From the NCBI GenBank assembly GCA_044866775.1, contig JBIOUG010000035.1:9565-73564 (forward strand): a stretch of 64,000 bases of DNA, written 5' to 3'. Below are positions 20,867 through 27,779 of this stretch, one piece after another. Under the pieces are notes generated by a model. It made no database searches. It was not told the DNA's origin and worked only from the letters and a program-made list of their open reading frames with translations. Every line of letters begins with the position of its first letter. Position 1 is the stretch's first letter. Origin of the DNA: DASUNQ01 sp044866775 (GTDB lineage Bacteria > Acidobacteriota > Thermoanaerobaculia > Multivoradales > UBA5704). The position numbers and the translations under genes are program-made.

Positions 20867-21487
20867 ATGATGCTCGCCACCGATTACCTCCTCGCTGCGG
20901 TCGCCGCCGTGCTCGGCGCCCGTCTCTGGCGCGTCGGCGCGGGCCCCGGGCGGCGGTGGAGCGTCCGGCTCTGGGCCGCGGCCCTCTTCGCGACCGCCGT
21001 CGCGGCCGTGGCCGGGGGCAGTTGGCACGGCTTCCGGCCGTCGCTCGGCCCCACCGCCGCGACGGCGCTCTGGAAGTGCACGCTCGCCGCCGCCGGCGTC
21101 GCCAGCTTCTGCATGCTCGCCGCCACGCTTTACGCCACGCTGCGCCGGCCGTGGCGCACGGCGCTCGTCGCCGTCGCCGCGGCGAAGCTCCTCCTCTTCG
21201 CCGCGTGGATGGCCGTCCACGACCGCTTCGTCTGGGTGGTGCTCGACTACGGCACGGCGATGCTCGCCGTCCTCGCCCTGCACGGCTGGGCCGCCCTGCG
21301 CCGGCGCGACGCGGCGAGCCGCTGGATCATGGCGGGCGTGCTCATCGCGGCCGTCGCCGCCGCGATCCAGCAGAGCGGCATCGCGCTCCACCGCCACCTG
21401 AGCGCCAACGACCTCTACCACCTCGTCCAGACGGCGGCGGTCTGCTTCTTCTACCAAGGCGCGCGGTTCTTGGAGGATCGGGACTAG
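20867..21487 (+). CDS. Hypothetical seven-helix membrane protein
   Basis: A 206-aa integral membrane protein with about seven hydrophobic segments: LATDYLLAAVAAVLGARL, AALFATAVAAVAGG, a segment around KCTLAAAGVASFCMLAATLY, LLLFAAWMAV, YGTAMLAVLALHG, AGVLIAAVAAAI, and a C-terminal segment ending FYQGARFL. His residues in GSWHGF, and SANDLYH near the end, could be functional. It resembles small conserved membrane proteins such as DUF6962, but this is unsure. ATG 20867 is chosen over a long upstream frame. Its stop overlaps by 4 bp the convergent OsmC gene. Confidence 0.6.
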   Translation: MMLATDYLLAAVAAVLGARLWRVGAGPGRRWSVRLWAAALFATAVAAVAGGSWHGFRPSLGPTAATALWKCTLAAAGVASFCMLAATLYATLRRPWRTALVAVAAAKLLLFAAWMAVHDRFVWVVLDYGTAMLAVLALHGWAALRRRDAASRWIMAGVLIAAVAAAIQQSGIALHRHLSANDLYHLVQTAAVCFFYQGARFLEDRD

Positions 21488-21891
21488 GGATACACGAACC
21501 GCACCTCGCGCTCGAGCTCCGGGGGCAGGCTCTTGTGCACCGGGCAGGTGAGGGCGGCGTTCTCGAGCTTCTTGCGCTGGTCGGCGGTCAAGCCGGCGGG
21601 CATCCAGATCGTGACCGGCACGGCGCCGACCCGCCGCGGGTCGCTCTGCATGTGCTTCTCGAGGCGGAAGGAGAGGCCGGAGAGGTCGATGCCCTCGCGC
21701 CTGGCCACGATGCCGATCAGGGTCAGCATGCACGAACCGAGGGCCGCGGCCAGCAGATCGGTCGGGGAGAAGGAGCTGCCGTCGCCCTGGTTGTCCTTGG
21801 GCGCGGCGGTGGTGAGCTGAGCGCCCGACGGGCCATGCGTCAGCTCGACCTTCAGGTTCCCAGCGTAGCAGCCGGTGATCTCGACGGACAT
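21484..21891 (-). CDS. OsmC/Ohr-family protein
   Basis: A 135-aa member of the OsmC family, thiol-dependent peroxidases acting on organic hydroperoxides in the cytoplasm. The start at 21891 is supported by AAGGAG 8 bp upstream; the longer start at 21927 would lie inside the dispersed repeat. The two peroxidatic/resolving cysteines are present in LGSCMLTLIG and TCPVHKSL, with the family Glu/Arg residues around SFRLEKHM. It is the only gene of known role in the 1.7-kb unit bounded by inverted repeats. Confidence 0.9.
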   Translation of the reverse strand: MSVEITGCYAGNLKVELTHGPSGAQLTTAAPKDNQGDGSSFSPTDLLAAALGSCMLTLIGIVARREGIDLSGLSFRLEKHMQSDPRRVGAVPVTIWMPAGLTADQRKKLENAALTCPVHKSLPPELEREVRFVYP

Positions 21892-21916
21892 CAGAGGCTC
21901 CTTAGCGACGGCGTTG

Positions 21917-21969
21917 CCCTCTCCCATGTGGGAGAGGGGCCAGGGGTGAGGGAGATCGGATCAACGCAG
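21917..21969 (-). repeat. Right copy of 53-bp inverted repeat (MITE-like)
   Basis: Reverse-complement partner of 20155-20207, with a single mismatch. It contains the hairpin CTCCCATGTGGGAG. It lies just upstream of the osmC ribosome binding site, so the osmC promoter is probably within or beyond the repeat. Confidence 0.85.
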
Positions 21970-22041
21970 TAAAGGCGGAACCAGCTCCGACGCTCCCCAG
22001 GGTTGGACGATCGGCCTGACGATTTCGGCCCCTCTTTACCA

Positions 22042-22047
22042 TACGCT
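22042..22047 (+). promoter_or_regulatory. Candidate -10 element (TACGCT) for a leaderless start
   Basis: TACGCT ends 8 bp before the ATG at 22056, with no ribosome binding site between. Transcription would begin at or very near the start codon. Confidence 0.35.
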
Positions 22048-22055
22048 CGCCGTCT

Positions 22056-23054
22056 ATGACCCTCACCTTCTTCCTCGCCGGCGAGCCGGACCTCGCGCGC
22101 CTCGCGCGCGTCGACCCCGACCGCGACTGGCAGGAGTTCCAGCGCGGCGAGCGGATCTGGGTGCTCCAGGCCTACCTGCGGCTCGCCCGCGCCGGCTACG
22201 CGGTGCGCCTGGCCGCCGAGCCGCCGGCGGCGGGGATCGTGGTCTTCCACGCCAAGCACGAGCGGGACCTGCTGCGCGCCGGCCGCCGGCTGGACGGCCT
22301 GGTGTTGGTCGGCGTGCGGGCCGACAACCGCGAGCCGCTCGCGGCCGACGTCGAAGTGGTGCAGAACGGCCGCTTCGCCGACGGCCGGCGGCGGATCCAC
22401 ATCCCCCATTGGCCGCAGCCCGGCTTGGTGCACCGCAACCCCGCCCGCGGGGCGCGCGTCGAGCGCATCGCCTACAAGGGCTTCGACAGCAACCTCCACC
22501 CGGACTTCCGCGCCCCCGCCTGGGCGGCCTTCCTGGCGGCGCAGGGGATCGAGTGGGTGGTGGACTCGGCGGCCTTCGCCGGGCCGGCGTCCGACCGCCT
22601 GGCGCTCGCCTGGCCGGACTTCCGCTCGGTCGACCTGCTGCTCGCCGTGCGCCCGCCCGACCGCCGTCTCCACACCGCCAAGCCGGCGAGCAAGCTGCTC
22701 AACGCCTGGCTCGCGGGCGTGCCGGCGCTTCTCGGTCCCGAGGTCGCCTACCGCGAGCTCCGCCGCACGCCGCTCGACTACCTGGAGGTGACCTCGGCGG
22801 CCGAGGCGCGGTCGGCGGTGCAGCGCTTGGCGGCCGATCCCGCGCTCTACCTGGCGATGGTCGAGAACGGACGGGCGCGCGCGGCGGACTTCACGGCCGA
22901 GGCGCTCCTGCCGCGCTGGGCGACGCTCCTCTTCGCGACGGTGCCGGCCCTCGCTGCCACGCGCCGCGGCCGTGTCGACCGCCGCCTGCCGCTGCCGCTC
23001 AGGATAGCGGCGCGATGGGTCGGGCGCACTTTGACGCTCCGCCCATCGCGCTAG
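22056..23054 (+). CDS. Glycosyltransferase-like protein (GT-B fold suspected)
   Basis: A 332-aa cytoplasmic protein. Towards the C-terminus, KPASKLLNAWLAGVPALLGP followed by EVAYRELR resembles the donor-binding block of GT-B glycosyltransferases, with a small helix-rich tail after it. The N-terminal half has GIVVFHAKHERDLL and IPHWPQPGLVHRNP, which fit an acceptor-binding Rossmann half. It does not match a named family that I can identify, so the substrate is unknown. No sugar-biosynthesis neighbours are present, and it stands alone between the OsmC cassette and small genes on the other strand. Confidence 0.55.
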   Translation: MTLTFFLAGEPDLARLARVDPDRDWQEFQRGERIWVLQAYLRLARAGYAVRLAAEPPAAGIVVFHAKHERDLLRAGRRLDGLVLVGVRADNREPLAADVEVVQNGRFADGRRRIHIPHWPQPGLVHRNPARGARVERIAYKGFDSNLHPDFRAPAWAAFLAAQGIEWVVDSAAFAGPASDRLALAWPDFRSVDLLLAVRPPDRRLHTAKPASKLLNAWLAGVPALLGPEVAYRELRRTPLDYLEVTSAAEARSAVQRLAADPALYLAMVENGRARAADFTAEALLPRWATLLFATVPALAATRRGRVDRRLPLPLRIAARWVGRTLTLRPSR

Positions 23055-23069
23055 GCGCGCCGCCGCCCG

Positions 23070-23225
23070 TCAGCGCCCGACGAGGATCAGGATCCCCGCC
23101 AGCAGCGCCAGCACGCCCATGATGACGCCGGCGTAGGGGAGGCTCAGGCCGAAGAGGGCGATGAGACCGGTCAGGATGAGCCAGATGCCGAGCAGCAGCA
23201 TGCCCAGATTGCCACGCCATGCCAT
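23070..23225 (-). CDS. Small two-helix membrane protein
   Basis: A 51-aa protein of two hydrophobic helices (about residues 8-25 and 29-49) with a short SLPYAG turn. The ATG at 23225 has AGGAG upstream at a good distance, which supports it over the longer frame. It resembles the small DUF3096-like hairpin proteins (GILILVGR at the end), function unknown. Confidence 0.7.
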   Translation of the reverse strand: MAWRGNLGMLLLGIWLILTGLIALFGLSLPYAGVIMGVLALLAGILILVGR

Positions 23226-23346
23226 ACGCGCTCCTTTCGGAAGTGGCAGCGCGCTCCCGTGCGCGCTCCCGGCGCGGGCGGCTGAATGCGACGACCCGAC
23301 TGAGCCCGTGCGCCTGCAGGATAGCGCGAGACGCCGAGGAACGTCG

Positions 23347-23994
23347 CTAGCTGGCCGCGGCCTTCGAGTGTGCGGGCGCCGCGGCGACCTCGTCGGCCAT
23401 GCGCCGCGCCCGCGCCGCACGCGGGCCGTCTCCAACGCTCTCGTAGATGTCGGCCGCGATCGCGAGCAGCTCGTAGGCCACCTCGACGTCGCGGCGGTCG
23501 GCGAGCAGTGCCGCCCGCGTTTCGAGCAGGTGCGCCTCCTCGAGGGGATCGGCCGAGCCCTCCTCGGAGAGCTGCTCGGCCACCGTCAGCGCGTTGTCGG
23601 CGCCCGTCAGGTCCCCTGCCATGCGCCGCGCCTCGCTGAGCTGCGCCCAGGCGTGCGACCGCAGGTCCTGGACGAAGGAGGGGCTGTAGCGCGCGGGGTC
23701 CACCCGGCCGGCGATGGCGACCGCCAGGCGCGCGAGCTCGAGCGCCAGGGGCGGAGCGGCTTCCTGGGCCTCGCGGCTCTGCTCGATCAGCCGCTCGGCG
23801 ACCGCCACCGTGTGCAGGGCGGCGCGCGTGCGGGCGGCGAGCTCGCGCTGGCCCGGCGGCAGCGCCACCAGCCCCGCCACCAGCGCCGGGGCCGCGGCCC
23901 GGTCGTTCACCAGCTCGTTGTAGCGAGCCTCGAGCCGCGAGAGGAGGTCCTCGAATGATGGAGACGCAGAATTCCCTCCGGAGGACTGCCGCAT
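23347..23994 (-). CDS. TPR-like helical protein, hypothetical
   Basis: A 215-aa soluble protein, almost entirely helical, with Ala/Leu/Arg-rich repeats reminiscent of tetratricopeptide units: DLRSHAWAQLSEARRMAGDL at about residues 110-130, followed by ADNALTVAEQL and HLLETRAALLADRRDVEVA. Proteins with this pattern are common in acidobacterial genomes, often near sigma factors or anti-sigma genes, none of which is seen here. GGGGAGG lies upstream of the ATG. No catalytic motif is visible. Confidence 0.65.
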   Translation of the reverse strand: MRQSSGGNSASPSFEDLLSRLEARYNELVNDRAAAPALVAGLVALPPGQRELAARTRAALHTVAVAERLIEQSREAQEAAPPLALELARLAVAIAGRVDPARYSPSFVQDLRSHAWAQLSEARRMAGDLTGADNALTVAEQLSEEGSADPLEEAHLLETRAALLADRRDVEVAYELLAIAADIYESVGDGPRAARARRMADEVAAAPAHSKAAAS

Positions 23995-24141
23995 CGAAAC
24001 CTCCCCTTCAGTCGGCCGCCACGTACACGACCCCCGTGGAGTCCGGCGGTGGACACCCCTCAGTAATCAAGGTTGCTTCAAAAGATAAAAAGCGGGACAC
24101 CCGGGCCGAAAAAACCCCGGGACCGAGGGAGCCGGCGCAGG

Positions 24142-24516
24142 TCAGGCGGGGAACTGAGCGGGGCTGAAGCCGATGTCCACGATGCTGCACCCCTGGCGGA
24201 CGGGGATGCCGCGCTGCCGCGCCTCGGCGAGAACGCGCTCGTCGGCCGAGCCGGGATTGAGCCAGACCTCGCGCGCTCCGGCAGCCGCGATGTCGGGGAG
24301 CACCGAGAGGGTGATCGGCGGCGGCAGGTAGACACTGATGCGGTCGAGCGGCTCCGGCACGTCGGTCACGACGCCGACCGTCGGCAGCCCCTCCACCTCG
24401 GCCTCATGCGGATTGACCGGGAACACCCGGTACCCCGCCGCCTGGTAGGCGCGCACGGCCTTGTTGCCGTACTTGTGGCGGTGCCCCGAGGCGCCGATGA
24501 CCGCGATCGTCGGCAT
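24142..24516 (-). CDS. CoA-binding protein (YccU-like, CoA_binding_2)
   Basis: A 124-aa single-domain Rossmann protein of the succinyl-CoA-synthetase-like CoA-binding family. It starts with IAVIGASGHRHKYGNKAVRA, the phosphate-binding loop, then GYRVFPVNPHEAEVEGLPTV, DRISVYLPPPITLSVLPDIA and EVWLNPGS, and ends with GCSIVDIGF. The family binds coenzyme A; a cellular role has not been settled. Length is usual for stand-alone members. There is no clear ribosome binding site; a TACGCT hexamer is 8 bp upstream of the ATG. Confidence 0.9.
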   Translation of the reverse strand: MPTIAVIGASGHRHKYGNKAVRAYQAAGYRVFPVNPHEAEVEGLPTVGVVTDVPEPLDRISVYLPPPITLSVLPDIAAAGAREVWLNPGSADERVLAEARQRGIPVRQGCSIVDIGFSPAQFPA

Positions 24517-24524
24517 GCGCGCGG

Positions 24525-24530
24525 AGCGTA
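24525..24530 (-). promoter_or_regulatory. Candidate -10 element (TACGCT) for a leaderless start
   Basis: TACGCT on the reverse strand, 8 bp before the ATG of the CoA-binding protein, with no Shine-Dalgarno sequence in the gap. Confidence 0.35.
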
Positions 24531-24537
24531 TCGCAAA

Positions 24538-24566
24538 GAAAAAGGGGCGGAGACGAGCTCCGCCCC
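24538..24566 (-). terminator. Rho-independent terminator of the secreted Arg/Tyr-rich gene
   Basis: On the reverse strand, GGGGCGGAG, loop CTCGT and CTCCGCCCC form a perfect 9-bp stem followed by TTTTTCTTT. It lies 29 bp after the stop of the gene at 24595-25095. Confidence 0.9.
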
Positions 24567-24594
24567 GACGGAGGGTCCGGGAAGCGGCCAGGTG

Positions 24595-25095
24595 CTAGTA
24601 GCGCCAGCGGTCGCGTGGCCGGTCTCGCCGGCGCCCATCGTCCCGGCGGCCGAAGCGGTCGTAGCCGCGCGAGCGGTAGCCGTAGCGGTCGAAGAGCTCG
24701 TTCATCAGCTCGTCGACCCGGTTGAAGCCGCCGTAGACGTGCGACCGATAACGGACGCGGGAGAGCGCGTCGGCGGCGCGGTAATAGGAGTCCGCCAGCC
24801 GCTCGAACGCCCACTCGTCGCCCCCGCTCCGGTTGAACGCCCGGGCGGCGTCCTCGAGCGCATGCAGCGCCAGCACCACCTGCCGCTCGCCGCGCTCGTT
24901 GCGGTAGTAGTTCTCGGCCTGCCGGTGGACCTGCCGCGTCATCTTCTCGAGGTCGGCCGCCACCCAGTCGCCGCGCTGGTAATCACGGTATCGGTCGCCG
25001 CGATATCGATCGCGATACTGCGCCTGCGCCGCCGCCGGCAGCAACGACAGGACGGTGAGCAGGAGCAGAGCAGTTCGGGTCAAGGTCGTTCTCAT
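24595..25095 (-). CDS. Secreted Arg/Tyr-rich helical protein, hypothetical
   Basis: A 166-aa exported protein. A signal peptide (residues 1-25, ending AAAQA) precedes a basic Tyr/Arg/Asp tract (QYRDRYRGDRYRDY). A helical middle follows (VAADLEKMTRQVHRQAENYY, then LALHALEDAARAFNRS), and the protein closes with another Arg/Asp/Tyr tail (YRSRGYDRFGRRDDGRRR). GAAGGAGGT lies before the ATG at 25095. It is a single-gene unit with its own terminator. No family recognised; the charged ends suggest binding to polyanions, but that is a guess. Confidence 0.75.
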   Translation of the reverse strand: MRTTLTRTALLLLTVLSLLPAAAQAQYRDRYRGDRYRDYQRGDWVAADLEKMTRQVHRQAENYYRNERGERQVVLALHALEDAARAFNRSGGDEWAFERLADSYYRAADALSRVRYRSHVYGGFNRVDELMNELFDRYGYRSRGYDRFGRRDDGRRRDRPRDRWRY

Positions 25096-25288
25096 TGGGT
25101 GCTACCTCCTTCAGGCCAGTCCCAAAGAGCAACCCGAATGCCAATCACAACTCACTGGTACCAAAAGACTTGCTGGGTAAAAGAAGGACGTCCCGAAAGG
25201 GCGCAGCCGTCCTCCCAAGGGGACGTTTTTTCCGACGTTGCCGGCGCCGTTCAGAGTCAGGCGGCCACTATCCGTCCCGCGCGGGTAG

Positions 25289-27187
25289 TCACCTCACCAC
25301 CATCCGCTCGTCCCCGATCCGCCGGGTAGCCCCCGTCGAGTCGAGGTGCTCGAGGAGAGGGATCGCCCACTTGCGCGACAGCCCGAAGCGGTCCTTGAAG
25401 TCCGCCACCGAGAACCGCTCCCACCCGCTGGCGACCACGTTCCCCCGCAGCTCGACCAGCGCCGCCGCCGCGAGCACCAGCCCGTTCGGCAGCTTCACCA
25501 GCCGCCCGCGCTCCACCAGATACCGCACCACCCCGTCCACGATCTGCGCCTTCGCCCCCAGCTCGTGCGCCACCTCCCCCGGCGACGGCGGCGTCAGCCC
25601 GCCCCGCTCGTAGCGGTCCGCCACCGCCGCCGCCAGCCGCGACTCCTCCGCCGTCAGCTCCGCGCTCCGCCCCGGCAGCGTCACCTGATCGCCGCGCATC
25701 GCCAGCACCTTCTCTGCCTCGAGCCACGGCAGATAGACCGGCGCCAGCTCCGCGGCGCCGCGCAGAATGCGCCGCACCGCCTCCGCCTTCGGCATCGCGC
25801 TCGCCAGGCGGTCCTTGCGGAAGTGCTCGGCGAGAACCCGCCGCGCGCGCTCCGCCACCCGCCGCACGGCGCCGGGGGCAATCCAGCGCCGCGGCGAGCC
25901 CGGCCCCTCCGGCACCGCGAGCAGGCGCTGCGCGGCCGCCAGCGCCGCCAGCTCGGCCGCCGCCCGCTCCGCGGGCACACCGAGGCGGCGCGCGGCCTCG
26001 GCGGCCTCCAGCCCGCGCTCGCCGGCCTCCTGCACCCAGAAAAGGAGCGCCGCCGGGACGTCCCCCGAGAGCGCCGCCAGCACCGGGGCGAGGAGCTTGC
26101 CGCGGTGCCGGCGCCAGCGTGGATCGAGAATCTGGCCACCGCCGAGCGTCGCCGGCGGCGACGGGCGGCGCATGACGTAGCGATCGCCGCGCACGGCGAC
26201 GACCGGCGCCGTCAGCCGGATCTCGACCGGCCCGCTCTGCCCCGGCTCGAGCCCGCCCGGCGCGAGCGGCCGCATCCGCCCCACGACCTCGCTCGCGTAG
26301 AGGTGCAGACGCACCGGCACGAAGCCGCGCAGCGGTGCCGGAGCGTCGGCGAGGAGATGGAAGCGGGCGAGGAGGCTGGTCGAGGCGGCGAAGGCGCCGG
26401 GGGCGGCGAGCGTGACGCCGCGCGCCAGGCTTTCGAGGTCCGGGCCGGTCACCTGGAGCGACGTGCGCTCGCCGGCCACCGCGGCGTCGCGCGGCTGGCC
26501 GTGCACCTGGATGCTGCGCACCCGCGCGCGCTCGCCGCGCGGCAGCGGCTCGAGCGCATCGCCCGCGCGCACCTCGCCGCTCGCGAGCGTGCCGGTCACC
26601 ACCACCCCCAGTCCCTTGAGATGGAAGGCGCGGTCGACCGGCAGGCGCGCCGGCAGCGCCGGGTCGTGGGGCGCGGCGTGGCGCGCCGCGAGGTCGAGGA
26701 TCGCCGCCCGCAGCACCGGGATCCCCTCGCCGGTCTCGCTCGACACCGGCAGCACCGGCGCGCCGGCGAAAGGCGTCGTCGCCACCAGCTCCTCGACCTC
26801 GAGGGTCGCGAGCTCCAGGAGGTCGGCCGAGACGAGGTCGGTCTTGGTCAGCGCCACGAGGCCGGCCGGAATGCCGAGGAGGGAGCAGACCGCCAGGTGC
26901 TCGCGGGTCTGGGGCTTCACCCCCTCGTCGGCCGCCACCACGAGCAGCATGATGCGGATGCCGCCGAGGCCGGCGAGAGCGTTGTGCAGGAACCGCTCGT
27001 GCCCAGGGACATCGACGAAGCCGACCTGCAGATCACCCTCGAACAGGTAGGCGAAGCCGAGGTCGATGGTGATGCCGCGCGCTTTCTCCTCGGCCCAGCG
27101 GTCGCAGTCGATGCCGGTCAGGGCCTGGACGAGGCGCGTCTTGCCATGGTCGATGTGGCCGGCGGTGCCGACGACGACGCGGCGCAA
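25289..27187 (-). CDS. selB: Selenocysteine-specific elongation factor SelB
   Basis: Delivers selenocysteyl-tRNA to the ribosome at UGA codons with a SECIS element. The 632-aa protein has the EF-Tu-like GTPase: G1 GTAGHIDHGKT, SelB-type switch I EEKARGITIDLGFAYL, G3 DVPGHE and G4 TKTD. Two beta-barrel domains follow, then C-terminal winged-helix repeats for SECIS binding (SVADFKDRFGLSRKWAIPLL near the end). The start is assigned to TTG 27187, because the GTPase begins at once and the preceding gene ends 5 bp upstream; there is no ATG near. No selA, selC or selD is in the window. Confidence 0.9.
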   Translation of the reverse strand: MRRVVVGTAGHIDHGKTRLVQALTGIDCDRWAEEKARGITIDLGFAYLFEGDLQVGFVDVPGHERFLHNALAGLGGIRIMLLVVAADEGVKPQTREHLAVCSLLGIPAGLVALTKTDLVSADLLELATLEVEELVATTPFAGAPVLPVSSETGEGIPVLRAAILDLAARHAAPHDPALPARLPVDRAFHLKGLGVVVTGTLASGEVRAGDALEPLPRGERARVRSIQVHGQPRDAAVAGERTSLQVTGPDLESLARGVTLAAPGAFAASTSLLARFHLLADAPAPLRGFVPVRLHLYASEVVGRMRPLAPGGLEPGQSGPVEIRLTAPVVAVRGDRYVMRRPSPPATLGGGQILDPRWRRHRGKLLAPVLAALSGDVPAALLFWVQEAGERGLEAAEAARRLGVPAERAAAELAALAAAQRLLAVPEGPGSPRRWIAPGAVRRVAERARRVLAEHFRKDRLASAMPKAEAVRRILRGAAELAPVYLPWLEAEKVLAMRGDQVTLPGRSAELTAEESRLAAAVADRYERGGLTPPSPGEVAHELGAKAQIVDGVVRYLVERGRLVKLPNGLVLAAAALVELRGNVVASGWERFSVADFKDRFGLSRKWAIPLLEHLDSTGATRRIGDERMVVR

Positions 27188-27192
27188 TGTGA

Positions 27193-27651
27193 CTAACTCG
27201 CCCGGGTCAGGATCTCGCGCGCGAGGCGGTTGATGGTCGCCCCGTCGGCGCTCGACCCGAAGCGGGCCAGCATTTCCTTCATGACCGGCCCGATCGCCGC
27301 CGGCCCAGCGAGGCCGCGCGCGGCCACCAGCTCCTCGATCGCGGCGCGGAGCTGAGCTTCGTCGACCTGGGCCGGCAGGTAGCCGGCGAGGAGCCGCGCC
27401 TCCGACTCTTCCTTGTCCGCCAGCTCGGGGCGGCCGCCCTGCCGGTACTGGGCGGCGGCCTCCTCGCGCTGCTTGATCGCCTTGCGCACCAGGCCGATGA
27501 ATCCGGCCTCGTCGACCTCGCCGCCGCGGCGGATGCGCTCGTTCTTGATCTCGGTCAGCAGGAGGCGCAGGGTCGAGACGCGCTCCTTCTGCCCCGCCTT
27601 CATCGCGTCCTTGAGCTCGCCCTCGATCCGCTGCTGGGGTGTGGTGGTCAT
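27193..27651 (-). CDS. YqeY/GatB-domain protein
   Basis: A 152-aa protein of the YqeY family, related to the C-terminal tRNA-binding domain of GatB. It has TPQQRIEGELKDAMKAGQKE and RVSTLRLLLTEIKNERI at the N-terminus, EESEARLLAGYLPAQ in the middle and IGPVMKEMLARFG near the end, and is of normal length. The role of stand-alone YqeY is unclear; transamidation or tRNA handling has been suggested. The ATG at 27651 fits the family start; a longer frame to 27711 is not conserved-looking. It is 5 bp upstream of selB, and the pair probably form one transcript. Confidence 0.9.
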   Translation of the reverse strand: MTTTPQQRIEGELKDAMKAGQKERVSTLRLLLTEIKNERIRRGGEVDEAGFIGLVRKAIKQREEAAAQYRQGGRPELADKEESEARLLAGYLPAQVDEAQLRAAIEELVAARGLAGPAAIGPVMKEMLARFGSSADGATINRLAREILTRAS

Positions 27652-27658
27652 GGCGGGG

Positions 27659-27664
27659 ATTATA
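27659..27664 (-). promoter_or_regulatory. Perfect TATAAT -10 element, leaderless start of yqeY-selB
   Basis: TATAAT on the reverse strand lies 7 bp before the ATG of yqeY, so the transcript should start at the ATG itself. There is no ribosome binding site in between and no clear -35. Confidence 0.5.
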
Positions 27665-27779
27665 GGAGGCGGCGGCGAGGCACGGCGGTTGCACCTCTCG
27701 TCAGTCATCACCAGGGGGCGCGCGCTAGCGAGCCGCGCAGGAACGACTTCGCGTCACGTCATCTAGAAGGAGGTCCCAC

